Assembly: GCA_023105745.1 (NCBI GenBank)
Contig: JALGQZ010000004.1
Span: 64,267,112 to 64,331,111 of the forward strand
Length of the DNA stretch: 64,000 nucleotides
Source: Austropuccinia psidii
Taxonomy: Eukaryota; Basidiomycota; Pucciniomycetes; Pucciniales; Sphaerophragmiaceae
Direction: 5' to 3'
The notes below the pieces were generated by a model. It was not told the origin of the DNA. It saw only the letters and a program-made list of their open reading frames with translations, and did not search any database. Both the position numbers and the translations under genes were made by a program. This document shows, in pieces, positions 1-11,282 of this stretch. Positions within the stretch are counted from its first letter, which is position 1. Each line of letters starts with the position of its first letter.

Positions 1-916
1 TAAAATTGAGAGAACAATCAGAAAAATAAAAACATCTTGCAGTAGAATATTGTTTTAGATTGAAAGTTAGAATAAAAAATGACCAAATTACTCATTTATA
101 TCATATAGATTTGATTGAGTATTTAAAAGGAAGATCCCACATTTCACATCTTCAAAGACAAATTTCTTTTCGATTCATTTAAACTGGATTGATATTTGTT
201 TTTTGTTTGTGATACGCTAAATTGAAAAAACATAGTTGATATTTTTAAGTTCATTTGAGTATTCATCTGGTCTTGATTCTCATTTGGATTAGCTAAATAA
301 TGAAAGTATCCTTCTTATTTTTGAATTCATATTTAAGGATAAACAAAGAAAGTATGAAAAATAAGAAACTAGAATTTACAACAAATTATGAAAGCTCACT
401 TTTTTTTCCTGATGCAACTGGTTTTTGAAATTCAGGAAAAGAAAAGAGAAATATTTCACCTTTTTTATATTTTTGTTAATTAGATTTTTTTTGTTTGGTT
501 TTATCAATTATTTGTTTGATTTCTGAATAATAAAGACCTGGTGTAATTTAATTTTTAATTAAAAACAATAGAAAAACTGGATTTTTCCACTGAGATATAA
601 AATCTTTAGAAGTCCAGTTAAAAGCACAATAAGCATGAGATAACTTAAAAATTTTCAATTGAAAGCGTCAAATTATGATACAGTTTCTATTTTATGCTGG
701 CTTTTAAATCAGAAAACAAAGACACTTAACTTTATATCTTTCCAAGAAATCAGAATTTTACTTAATTTCATTAATACTAAGTTTAAGGGAAAAAGTATAT
801 TTCAAATGAATTATTAATCTCTGCCATAAAGTAACTTTTAAAGCTATTGCTACAGCTATAAAGTAGCATGCATCTGGTAATTTTAGAAAGGAGGTTGAAG
901 CACTCAATTGAACACA
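1..916. other. gene-free AT-rich flank of element A
   Basis: No reading frame longer than about 60 codons and no recognisable domain, LTR edge or RNA gene is visible. It ends at GGAAA (917-921), the left copy of element A's target-site duplication. It could be old transposon sequence that has decayed past recognition. Confidence 0.6.
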
Positions 917-921
917 GGAAA

Positions 922-2904
922 TGTAAGGTTTGACTATGAAACAATAAGTAAAAATTACTTATATCTTACTTATTGTACTATGAATGTCCTTATAAATAAA
1001 ATAAATAAGATAAAAAAAAATTATAATAATAAATAATTATTATAATTATGGCATAAAAATAACTATATTATTAAGTAAATATAATAATATAATTTATATT
1101 AAAAAAAATATAATAAATAAATATATTAATATAAGAGAATTAATATATTTAAAAGCACTTTATTATTGTTACCAACAAATAATAAAGGTGTAAAAAATTG
1201 TTTTTTATTAATAAAAACAATTAATAACAATGATATTACTAATATTAAAGTTATAAATTAATATAAATACTATTTATATTAATTAAAGAATTACTAAAGT
1301 AATAATGAAGAGAAAATTATTACAATAAGAAGAAATAACCTACTTTTAATACTTAATATAATAATTTTGAATGATTTTACGCCAAAAAATATTAATACAA
1401 CTTATTTAAATTGTATTTACAATAAAAATTAAGAGAAATAGCAATTTATCTTGATTTTACGTGGATTTGAGGTTTTTAAGAGAAATTTAAACAAAATAAT
1501 GAAATAATTGAAGTAATCACGTCCATAATTATGATTATAATAAGGCTGATATTTGGTCTTTAATAATATAAGAGTTTTATATATAAAGAATAAAGAAATT
1601 ACCTTTTTGTTTTAATTATTTAATGTTTTGTAAGCATCTGAGGAGAAAATAGAGTAAAAAGAGCTCTATTTATAGTAAATACCTCCCTTCTAGAGTCCAG
1701 AAGGCTTCTAGTAGACGTTTACTGATGCTTTCTACTAGAATTGATAAATATTTTAAGGTTTAGTGATGATTACATCATGATCAAACCATCTTACCTCATT
1801 ATTATGCCATTATTTAGAGTTATCACTGTAACTTTAAGTTTGATGATGTCATAGGCTTGGAAGAAGCCTAAACTTTGTGAATTCTATTAATATTAATCAT
1901 AATTTAATAGTATTCATCAACGTTATCACTTATATGACTGTTAAGCTCAAAATAAGATTACAGTGAGTGATCATAAATGATCAAATATAAGCTTAACATA
2001 TGATCATTAATAAATTTTAAGTTATACACGCTACCACTATTCTGCTAGTGGATTCTGATAGCTTGGCATGTCCTCATTAAACAGCCAAGAGAATTTTATT
2101 ACATCATCAAAACTCTATTTTTGATGATTTTTCTTGTAACTCATCTTTTCTGTTGAAATTTAATATTTTAAACTTCAAACCATTATTTCAAGGAGTTATA
2201 CCTTGAATATTGTAATAAAGATTACCTAATTCTTCACTAATGAACTAGTAGAATCTAAATGTCTACTTGTTTTCAAGTTTGGTCCACTTTTACAACAAAG
2301 TGGTCAACAGCTCTATTGATTTTATTCAATAATCCATTACAAATTTTAACCTTGTTTATATCTTGTGAAATAAAGCTCATATATGTATCCTTACAGTAAT
2401 TATATGGTGACTTTCTTTTTGATTCATCTCTCTATGCTGTATATTTCAATAGATATTAGCTAAAAACCATGAATATATGCATTGACCAACAAAGTGCATA
2501 TATTAAGCTGAATTCCTTAAGTATTGACTTTGGAGATTAGCTTTATAATTGTTTTATATGTAGCTCTTTATGAAGAATCCAATGGTACAATTTATCTCAC
2601 ATCTTTCTCCATTGGTTTCTGAAATAAATGAGGTTTTGTACCCTTTTTAAGGTATTATTACTTATACTTCAGTAATTATTGACTTTTCAGATATGCCTTA
2701 AAAGTGACATATTTGTATTTTACCATGAGGAATCTAATGGTGTAATTTATTTTGCATGTTTATTCATTATATTCTGAGTTAATTTAGTTTTTGTGCTTAT
2801 TTATGGTATTTTACTAATTTTTGAGATAATTTTCATAAGTATGATTATTACAGAAATTTTGTTGTGACTTTTTTGAATATGTGGTCATATCTCAAAGGCT
2901 CACA
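922..2904 (-). repeat. 3' LTR of element A
   Basis: It begins TGTAAGGTTTGACTATGAAA and ends GGCTCACA on the plus strand, so on the coding strand it reads TGTGAGCC to CCTTACA with the usual TG...CA ends. It aligns along its length with 11283-13219 and with 14505-16504. It is extremely AT-rich with many ATAATA runs. Its inner edge abuts the polypurine tract at 2905. Confidence 0.92.
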
Positions 2905-2922
2905 TTCCCTACCACCAAAAAA
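2905..2922 (-). promoter_or_regulatory. polypurine tract of element A
   Basis: On the coding strand this reads TTTTTTGGTGGTAGGGAA directly before the 3' LTR start TGTGAGCC. This is the position and composition of the plus-strand primer for reverse transcription. Near-identical tracts sit at 16505, 52697 and 62667. Confidence 0.8.
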
Positions 2923-3044
2923 GATTGTACCACAATCTGATATAGTTAATTAGGGTATCATCCACTGTCCTACCTCTTCAATAGACTTTGTTAGTCTTGA
3001 AGCTCAATAATGCTTGATTTTTCTATTCTTTAGGTTTTCTTTAA

Positions 3045-3642
3045 TTTCTGAACCCTCTTAGTAGTTGATTAGCATTTTTTATATCTCTCTGAAGTAGCCA
3101 TTCATCTTCTTGAGTTGTATTGCTATACCTTACAAGGTATTCTCTCTATTTTTTGTTTCTTTTCCTTCTTTCTTTAAGGACCTTCTCAGTTTTCTTTTCC
3201 TCTCCTTCTTCCAAAGGGGGTTTACTTCTTAGTGTAAATAATTCCTTGTCACTTGAGCCATAAGGTTTTTCAAAATTACAGGGAAAGTTGGGTGTTTATT
3301 CAGCAGTTCACCTGTGAGCTCCAATTGCACAGCATTAGGCCCATGTAGTGCTTTTATCATGAATGGTCCTGCAAAGGAATCTTTCAATTTCTTTTGTCCT
3401 CTTATATTATTGAAATTAAGAGTTGACACTAGGACAAAGTCTCCTATTTTGAAGTCAGGTGGTTTATGACTTTTATCCCATCTTTCTTTTGCATATTTGA
3501 AAGAATCTTGCATACATCTGTTTGCATGGTGTCTTGCTTTGTCATGCATTATCTTGAAACTGCTTGCTGTTTGATGTATATCCACTAAGTCCTCTTTGAG
3601 AGTATCATAAGGAAGTCTTTTATTCCAACCTTTTTCTAGCAT
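3045..3642 (-). pseudogene. Element A integrase C-terminus with chromodomain, broken
   Basis: The upstream open part (3229-3642) starts at MLEKGWNKRLPYDTLK and carries the integrase C-terminal fold, with GDFVLVSTLNFNNIRG and AGPFMIKALHGPNAVQLEL. It stops after a frameshift. Below it, in another frame, a chromodomain remnant is legible around REYLVRY and QEDEWLLQRDI (about 3045-3165). Chromodomains in this position guide chromovirus integration to particular chromatin. Comparison with the open copy in element D (52841-54334) shows where frame is lost. It is not functional. Confidence 0.75.
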
Positions 3643-3690
3643 TGCTGGTGTTTCTCCAGTAGAAGAATGGATTGATGTTCTATATGCCAG

Positions 3691-5058
3691 CTAAAGAGCC
3701 GGTATTAATGTACACCAATCATGGGTAAAACCATCAGAATCTTCAAATTCCAGTCCATAAGCACAGAATCTTCTGATCATGTTCTCCAAGGTTTGTATCA
3801 TTCTTTCTGCTAAGCCATCAGCTTGAGGATGGTAAGCTGTTGAGAATGACAATTTTGTCCCAAACAAGTTATGGAGGTTTGTCCATAATGCTGAAGTGAA
3901 CTTTGGGTCTCTGTCACTTATGATATTTTGGAATAGGCCTGTGTGGCTAATGAATTTATTCCATATCATTATGGCTGTGTCCATAGCTGTGTCATCTTTG
4001 TGACATGTTAGGAACATAGGAGTTTTGCTATACCTGTCAACTAACACTAGGCATGCATTATAACTTCTGTCTCCTCCTGGAGGTAGTGCTGTTACCCAAG
4101 CCATATGAACTATTTTCCAAGGGGATTTTGGTTCTTGGATTTGGATCATCATTCCAAATTTCTTTCCTGTAGCTCTGTTGGCTTTTTTAAATCTGTCACA
4201 GGTTTGGAAGTATTCTGCAACATCTTTCTTCCAATTTGACCACCAAGAGCAGGTTTTCACCCTTTCTAGTGCTCTATCTTCTGAGAGATGTCCAGCTGCA
4301 ACACTATCATGACACTCATGTAGAATAGTGTTTATTAAAGTTCTGTCTGTCAAGGCCATAACACATGTGTGTTTTGTTCTATGATAGAGGTTTCCATCAA
4401 GGAGGTGGAATCTTCCTTCATCATATGCCTTTTTCCATATTTCATCTAATTTTGATGAAAGTGATGGGTCTTTGCAGTCTTTCATTAGAAGTTGGCTTAA
4501 GATATGGCAATTCTTATATATTTTATAGCTTTCTTCAACTTGGCTCAATAATTCTGTTCCAATGTCTGTGACACATAACCCTTCTATATGGTGCTCCTCC
4601 TGTGGTACCCATGCTGGATTTTCAGGAGTATTTGCTAGAGCCCATCTGCTAAGACCATCTGCATTTTTATGAATATTACCAGATTTATGAACAATAGTCA
4701 TATTTCCTCTATAATCTTGGATAGAAATTTGCCATCTCAGCATATGTCTATTTGGAGTTTTCATATTTAATAGAGATTTTACAGCATTACAGTCTGTAAT
4801 CACATCAAACACTGTTCCATCCAAGTAATAGTGTAATTTTTCTAAAGCCCACACTAAGCAGAGGCATTCCATTTGGCTTGCTCCATATCTTGCCTCTGTT
4901 GGCTTTATCTGTCTTAAAATAAAACACATTGGTCCTTCCACTGGTTTATCATTGATGATTTGTGTTTGGTGTAGTGCGGCACCTAGTCCTCCTCCACAAG
5001 CATTGATGTAAAGTTTGAAGGTTAGTTTCCAATCTGGCATTAGAAGAAATGGGGGCAT
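3691..5058 (-). pseudogene. Element A RNase H and integrase (N-terminus and core)
   Basis: This is a single open stretch of about 455 codons. RNase H comes first, with [30 protein letters not shown] and [12 protein letters not shown]. The first catalytic Asp is Asn here. The integrase HHCC finger follows ([16 protein letters not shown], then [10 protein letters not shown]); its last Cys has become Phe. The DDE core has [10 protein letters not shown], where Asp is replaced by Ala, then [14 protein letters not shown] and [13 protein letters not shown] with Asp and Glu kept. The missing metal ligands predict an inactive enzyme even though the frame is long. It continues into 3045-3642 after a break. 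Confidence 0.85.
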
Positions 5059-6111
5059 TTGTTAAGGAATTTTTTCAATGCCTCATATGCTTTAACTCTT
5101 TCTTCAGTCATTTCATACACTGTTTGTTGGTCAAATAGTTTATATAAGGATTTGGAAATTTTTGCAAAGTCCTTTATATGCTGTCTATAGTAACCAACGA
5201 ATCCAAGAAATGATTGCATTTCTTTTTTTGGTTTCGGCAATTGGTTTCAATAGTACTGCTGCTACTTTGTTTTTGTCTATGCCCAAACTTAGTCCAGATA
5301 CCACATGTCCTAGTGCTTTCAGTTCACTGTATGCAAAATGACACTTTTTCAGAGAGATTTTCATGTTCACTTGGACTATTTTTTGTAAGACTCTTTCTAG
5401 TATTGATAGGTGACTGTCCCAAGTCTCTGAGCAAACTATGATATCATCAATATAAGTAATCAGCCATCCTTCTTATAATTCTTCAGGAAATATGGTATTC
5501 CTCATCCTCTGGTAGTGGGATGGTGCATTTTTCATACCAAATGGCATTTTGAGATATTCAAAGATGCCACAGTGGACTATTATCCTTAGTAGTTTCTTGG
5601 CATTTTCTTTTAAGACATTTTGATAAAAGCCCTTTAGCGCATCCCTGGCTGTTATGAACTTAGTCTGAGATAATTGTGTTAATGTCTCATGGATTCTGGG
5701 TATTGGATATCTGTCAGGGATAGTATAGGTGTTCAGAGCTCTAAAGTCTCCTACCATCCTTGATTTTCCATTATGCCAGGTTATAATGACAGGTGTAGTT
5801 ACCTCTACCTGTTCATTATGTCCTACTTTCCTTAGTACTCCAAAGTCAATTAGTTCTTTAATGTGTACCTTTAAAGCTTCTCTAACTATTGGGATGGCTG
5901 GCTAAGCTGGTCTTCCTAATAGAGGTGGATAAGTTTTTTCTACATTAAGAATTATGTCTACCTCATGTCCAATTATGGCACCTAGTGGTTCTTGGTCAGT
6001 TGCAAAGGCATTTTTATATTTAAATAAGAGGTCAATCAATTTTTCTTTCATTTTTACTGTTAATTCATGATTAAACTCTGCCTCTTTTAGCTGTTCAGTG
6101 AAAAAATCCAT
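5040..6111 (-). pseudogene. Element A reverse transcriptase, in pieces
   Basis: The pieces, read on the minus strand, are the protease-RT linker (5902-6111, KNAFATDQEPLGAIIGHEVD), fingers and palm (5473-5757, MVGDFRALNTYTIPDRYPIP, MPFGMKNAPSHYQRM), the region after a TAA stop near 5475 that holds the YIDD box near 5450, the connection (5185-5370, KKCHFAYSELKALGHVVSGL) and, after a frameshift, the lead-in to RNase H (5040-5240, [20 protein letters not shown]). At least one nonsense and two frame changes separate them. Element D has the same protein with fewer breaks. Confidence 0.85.
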
Positions 6112-6147
6112 TTCTGGGCTTTTTTCTTCATTCTTGACAACTGTTAT

Positions 6148-6993
6148 TTATCTTTTGTTATTAATAAAGCCAAATTTTTGTCTTTTATTGTCATATCTAT
6201 CCTTTTGGTTAGAGATATTTATACCATAAATTGACAAGTAGTCATTTCCAAGTATGAAATGATTACTAGTACAGTTGTCCATTACCACGAACTCTACTTT
6301 AATTCTGACACATTGTGAAGGGTGAGGAAAAATGGGTGTTAAGTCAATTATTCCAAGGGGCTTCATGCTCTCACTTGCACTACTAAATTTGATACCTTGT
6401 ATTGGTATAAGTTTTTCTTGCCAATCTGGAAAAATTGCTTTTAAATAACTTTTAATCACACAGGTGCAATATGCTCCTGTATCTAAGTTCACTTTTACCT
6501 CTTGGTTGTTGGCCAAGGAAATACTTATACTTGATTTTCCAGCTGTATATCCCATTCCTTTTGCAGGTTTGGCTTTATACAGTTTGGAATCTTGTACATT
6601 TGTCAGGTTTGTGTCAGATGTTTCTACTTGTGGCACGTTTGAGCTAACATCTAGTACTTCATAAATTATACCAATATTATTAATTTGTGCATTAATTATG
6701 TTAATTTCATCACTTTCAGAAGTTTCTGACTCTTCTGTCTCTTTTTCAGAGTCAGATTTCTCTTCTTTGTCATTGTGGTTTTCTGTTTCCAAAATTTCAT
6801 TGATTTTTGCCTTCTTGAGGCAGTTATTGGCTAAGTGTCCAATACCTCCACATTTATGGAATTTTCTTTTCTCATTATTGTCGGATGTATTGGACTTGAA
6901 AGCTTCCTTTGATTCATCTTTTTTGATAAATGGCTTATTTGGACTTTTGATGTCCAATTTTTTCCAAGTTCTGCCAATTTTTGTCCTTGTCAC
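6148..6993 (-). pseudogene. Element A Gag nucleocapsid and aspartic protease
   Basis: The open stretch starts in the Gag capsid tail. It holds a zinc knuckle, FHKCGGIGHLANNC, whose first Cys is Phe (element D keeps CHKCG). A long acidic Glu/Ser linker follows (about 6690-6790), then a retropepsin-type protease with VNLDTGAYCTCV as the active-site DTG and FILGNDYLSIYGI near the flap and C-terminal part. Gag and protease are in one frame, so no frameshift signal is needed between them in this lineage. It overlaps the capsid frame 6935-7816 by 59 bases because of a frameshift. Confidence 0.82.
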
Positions 6994-7816
6994 TATGTCT
7001 TCTAGTGCATTGATATACTATTCTGTGGGGCATGGCTCTATACACCTGCTTCTTAGGGCATGTTATAGCTCTCCTCCACATTTCTTTATGCACCATCGTT
7101 TGTGACATTTCTGGGTACAGTGCATTTAGTATTTCAACTTGTTTTAAGAACCAAGCTAAAGGTTTGTCTTTGTCTGGGTAAAAGAAATAACTTTCAAATG
7201 AATTTTCTATCTTGTACCTCCAGGCATCATTTACCCACTTGGTGATTATTTCTTGTTTCCACCAAGACCAGGTATTTTTGTCATTTGTCTGTATTATGCC
7301 ATAATACCATCTTTTTGCAGATTTCTCAAACAATGAGTGTAATCTTTCAGTGATTAATTCATCTGGTATGGCATAATCTTCTTGTAACATGTCAATTGTT
7401 TTAATAAATGACATATGATCATATTCACGTGCTCCTGTGAATGTTGGCCATTCTTTCAGTTGAGGTGCTTCCTTCATTAAGACTTGGTTATTGTCTTGGT
7501 GAATTAAGTCTGTTATTAATGGATTTGTTAATTCCTCTCTTGGTTTAACAGGGCTTCTTATGTGAGAAAATGGAGTTGATAACTTTGGCATATTTGAGTT
7601 AGCCTCATTGATTTTATCCATTTTTTCAGTGATAAGCCTTATTTCACTTTCATTGTCATCTTTCAGATGCATTCTTGCTTCATCACATTTTTCCACATGG
7701 TCTAAAATTAATTTCTGGTGTGATGAAGTATTTTCTTCGAATTTTTCTACAGAAATACTTAATTTGTTCAATTTTTCTGTACGATTGCCAATACTCACGC
7801 CATAATTGATTGTCAA
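6935..7816 (-). pseudogene. Element A Gag capsid
   Basis: There are about 293 open codons. The N-terminal third is heptad-rich and probably coiled coil (KLNKLSISVEKFEENTSSHQ). It is followed by a Ty3-type capsid, with LKEWPTFTGAREYDHMSFIK, KRWYYGIIQTNDKNTWSWWK and PDKDKPLAWFLKQVEILNAL. Element E's gag fragment (59735-60566) shares the EYDH, WWK and DKD landmarks. The first residue comes from a TTG and is not a true start; the frame continues upstream beyond a stop. Confidence 0.8.
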
Positions 7817-7911
7817 AGTTTTATCTTTATATCCTTTATGTATTTATACAATTCTGGTTGTCCTTGTATCAATTTTTGAGTATTGTCAATTAAAGCTTTT
7901 GGTTTATTATT

Positions 7912-8183
7912 TTAAGCCATAAATTTAATGTTATCAATTTCTTGTTCATTTTGTACAACAATTTTTGTCAAAGATGATAAGCTATTGTTTATTTCTTGTA
8001 AAGATAATAAACTATTTTTAATGTCTTCAAGAGGTAAAATACTGTCTTTAAGCTCTGTTAAAGTATTCACAACATCAGGCAATAAGGTTATTTCTTTGGG
8101 AAATGTGGTTGTCTCATTCTTTGCTCCTCCTTGTCTTTGAATTTCATCAAAGTTCTGGCCATGTTGAAGACATTGTCCATGGC
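7912..8183 (-). pseudogene. Element A Gag N-terminal part, cut by the solo LTR
   Basis: The frame reads CLQHGQNFDEIQRQGGAKNE and then a leucine-rich helical stretch (LTELKDSILPLEDIKNSLLS), and stops at 7912. Its upstream part lies beyond the inserted LTR at 10004-10604. A second frame is open across the same bases: a 30-codon segment from the ATG at 8180 to the TAA at 8088, beginning MDNVFNMARTLMKFKDKEEQ. Both frames look protein-like. Confidence 0.6.
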
Positions 8184-10003
8184 TGTAAGGTGTGGATATG
8201 AAACTTTGATTAAAAATCAAGTACTTTTCCTGTCCTCAAAATTTGTATAAGGTAAAAATCAATTAAAAATAGTAAGAAATATTATTTTTAAGAGAAAACA
8301 CACCAATTTTATTGTTTATAACTTTATTAGTATAAAACAATAATATTATAAAGATTTATTGTTTTACCAACAATAAAAATTTATCCAAAAAATACTCTAC
8401 AAGAGATATTTTAAGGCTACAAAAGAAATTTTTTCAAGAGCAATTTCAATTGGAATTAATTGAGCAAAGAACTGCAAGCAATTAATTAAAGAACAAAGTC
8501 TTTAAAAAGAATATTAAAGAGAAAACACGCCCAAAAGTGACCAGAGTGAATTTGGAAACAAAGTGACAAAGTTTACAGTGATGAAAGATGCTTTAATTCA
8601 CTTTTGGGGTGGTTCAGGGGTAAAAATGATTATAAGAGTTACAAACAATGATTATAATGATTTTTTTACGTGGTTAAAAGGATTAAAATGATTTAAAAAT
8701 GGATGTTGGAATCTTTTATTGATTTGTTTAACAGTGTTTAAACTAATTAATAAAAGGAAAAGATTCTAACATGAAGAGAAAAGTGGGGCAAAGAAGACAT
8801 TCTTTTATAGCCATCAATTTTCTTACTCCAAAAGTAAAATTTACCATTGTCAGTCGTGAAAAACAGTCTGACAACAGAAAAGCCAATTATGGCATCATTG
8901 AACCCTGATTTAGACCAAAAAAGGGCTGGTTTAAGCCATTTTTAGCCATTTTAGACCCTTAAATCAGCCATTACTATAGCAATACCTTGTATAGAGCCTT
9001 CAAAACACGTCAGAATGTGTTTAAGAGGCGTAGAAACCAGTTAAAACTGTTTTTACTATGATTGTTTTATCTTAAGGGTAGTTTTACCCTCTTGGCAACA
9101 GTTAAAAATACCCCAGTTGGTATCAAAACCTCATCATCATTTGAGTTCACAGACCCTGTAACTCAATTCCAGGCCAAAAGTGATGAACCTTTGCATGAAT
9201 TTTGACATCCCACGCCTGTCAGCAAGGATTTTGGGGGTCTGGCTCCCCCTTAGAGCTAGAGTTCCTTTTCCCCCCCAATTTTAATCTTTCCAATTTATTT
9301 TTTCCTTTAATTCCTCATCATGTATTATACTTATAATTTACATATGTAATTCAATTGAATTGTACAGTCCAATACAGTAATAATTGAAACCTCATATGTA
9401 AATCAAAGTTCACTTATGTACTACACGCGCACATTTTGACATTTCAATTGAATTCAATTGAAAATACTTCAATTCCTCATAACTTCTAAACTAAACACAA
9501 CACCTCAATTTTAACACAAAAATTAATGGTTAACACCACATGTTGTGTGAATTGAATTAGAGTTTTGAGGATTTTCAACTTTTGTATTGAAAATACTAAA
9601 AACTTAAGTTAACCTTATTTAGAGTTGAGTTACAAATATTTCACTCAGAGGTGACCCCACCTAATTTTTTATCAGGAATCAAATGGTTAAATAATTTTTA
9701 TATGTTTATCTATTGGATAAAAAGTTATAATAATTTTTATTTAACTTTTTTCCAAATTTATTTAATTTTTTACAATTTTACTAAAAATTCATTTTTACCT
9801 TAATTTTTTCAAGTATAAATGTAATTTTACAATTTCAAAATTTAATGTAATTTTATTTTTAAATTGTGATTAAATTTTTAATTTTATATTTATATTTTGA
9901 TTTTTATTTTAATAATATAAATAAATTTATTTTATTTATATTTATATGTTAATTTTGTATTTTGTGGTCTTTTGGGTATATGAAACTACCTCTAAGGCTC
10001 ACA
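8184..10003 (-). repeat. Solo LTR nested in element A gag, TSD ATGGC
   Basis: It begins TGTAAGGTGTGGATATGAAA and ends AAGGCTCACA, the same ends as the A, D and F LTRs but with a divergent interior. It is flanked by ATGGC at 8179-8183 and 10004-10008. No gag or pol lies inside, so it is an LTR left after recombination between the two LTRs of a former insertion. Removing it and one ATGGC brings the two halves of A's gag leader next to each other. It holds no gene. Confidence 0.92.
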
Positions 10004-10604
10004 ATGGCATCTTTTTGGATTTTTGGAATCCTGTAGCTTGGGGAATATGGTTTGCTCCAATTATTTTTTTTTCTTCTTCCCCTCTTGGGGAGGTTGGTTG
10101 GCTTGAGGCTTGCTGGTAGAAGCTACTGGGGCTTCTTCCTTGCTTGCCTCCTGCTTTTTGGAGTGGTACTCCTTGATCTTTTTGATTTGAGGCCTGGATA
10201 ACAGTGGATTCCATCCATTGGAGTATACCACTATCTCCTCCTTTGTGAGGAACTTTTTGAGGATGTGCCAGGAGTTCATCACTCCTTGGTGTATTTGAGG
10301 CAGCATTTCTCAGTCCTTGTCTTTTTACACTGTGTAGTACTGCTTGTACTGGCTCATGTAAATGTCTATCTGAGCCCTCTGAATGTCATTTGTACCTGTT
10401 TGAGTTACTCATACTTAGTTCCAACTCTAGCTCAGATATCATGGACATTTCTGGGACTTGCCTTTGGGATAAGGCCCTTCCTTGTGTGTATTCTGTTCCA
10501 CTGGGGATATTTCCCTTTCTTTTCCCTTTTGAGGAATCAATTCTACCTCTGAGTCCAGCTCCATCTGATTGGATGGAGTATTGGGAGCCTCTTCTGGTAG
10601 TCAT
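10004..10604 (-). pseudogene. Element A region upstream of gag with two overlapping open frames
   Basis: One frame starts at an ATG at 10604 (MTTRRGSQYSIQSDGAGLRG), is open to 9999 apart from one TGA near 10385, and passes through MESTVIQASNQKDQGVPLQK. A second frame across 10061-10306 reads MLPQIHQGVMNSWHILKKFL and ends in a Lys/Gln/Pro-rich tail (QANQPPQEGKKKKK). Its composition is highly protein-like. Upstream, the same frame after a possible splice reads EEAPNTPSNQMELDSEVELI. I recognise neither as an enzyme. The second frame may be the biological product, with a run of nine A near 10061 as a frame-slip point. Confidence 0.5.
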
Positions 10605-10679
10605 GATTTAAAGAATAAGAAATAAGAGGATTTCAGCACAAGAATTCTTCTTATGACAACTTATAAATGAGGTACTCAC

Positions 10680-10813
10680 CTTCAGAGTCCTGAATAGTGG
10701 GTCCTGGAAAGTCTAATTTCTTAGCTTTCTTTCTCTTAATGACAATTGGTGTTGGATAACTTGGACAAGTTTCTTTTACCAATCTTTCAACAGTGGCTTG
10801 TCTTCAAACACTA
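10680..10813 (-). pseudogene. Putative 5' coding exon of element A leader
   Basis: On the minus strand an open segment includes ERLVKETCPSYPTPIVIKRK and KKLDFPGPTIQDSE. It is preceded by TTTTTTAG, a good acceptor, and ends in CTGAAG|GTGAGT, a consensus donor. An acceptor CAG at 10594-10596 would join it to the frame reading EEAPNTPSNQ. A TGA lies near its start. This suggests a spliced leader protein upstream of gag. Splicing is inferred from sequence only. Confidence 0.4.
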
Positions 10814-11266
10814 AAAAAGACAAATAAATATAAGTCTTTTATAAGAAGTGTTATTTTTGGTGATATATGGCAATTTTCCACGTAAAAATTGCTTTTATAT
10901 CTTTTTAAAAAAATGAAATGAATAAAGAAATGAAAAAATGAATAACAATAACTTTTTTTGTTGGTTTCTAATTTTTTATGTTTTTATTTTGAAAGAATAA
11001 AAGAAAAATGAATATGATTCTTTTATGAAATTCATTTATAATATAAAATTATCTTTTCTAATCACTAGAGTCACTCAAAGAAAGTTCTTGCAAGTCTAAG
11101 GATGTGAAAAACCATGTGTAATACAGTACAATCGCTTTCCAAATGCCTCAATAGCTTTTAAAATCAATAAATATAAAATTATTATATAATTTTATGATTA
11201 GAATTATAATTATTATTGGATAAACCCAATTAAAATCTTTTTAAAGGTCTTTTAGAGTAAATATCA
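10814..11266. other. Element A 5' untranslated leader
   Basis: About 450 AT-rich bases lie between the putative leader exon and the primer-binding site. No gene is visible. It could hold an intron ending at the TTTTTTAG near 10814. Confidence 0.5.
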
Positions 11267-11282
11267 GGTCCAGGCCCCCAAA
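11267..11282 (-). promoter_or_regulatory. Candidate primer-binding site of element A
   Basis: Directly after the 5' LTR on the coding strand lies TTTGGGGGCCTGGACC. Its complement ends in CCA, as a tRNA 3' end does. Element D has TTTGGGGGCCTGGCCG at the same place, so the segment is conserved between diverged elements. I cannot name the primer tRNA. Confidence 0.6.

Noticed and set aside
6698..7105. 135-codon plus-strand frame opposite element A gag
   Set aside because: It is the antisense of gag; the Ser/Leu/Phe-rich composition mirrors the Glu/Lys-rich coding strand.
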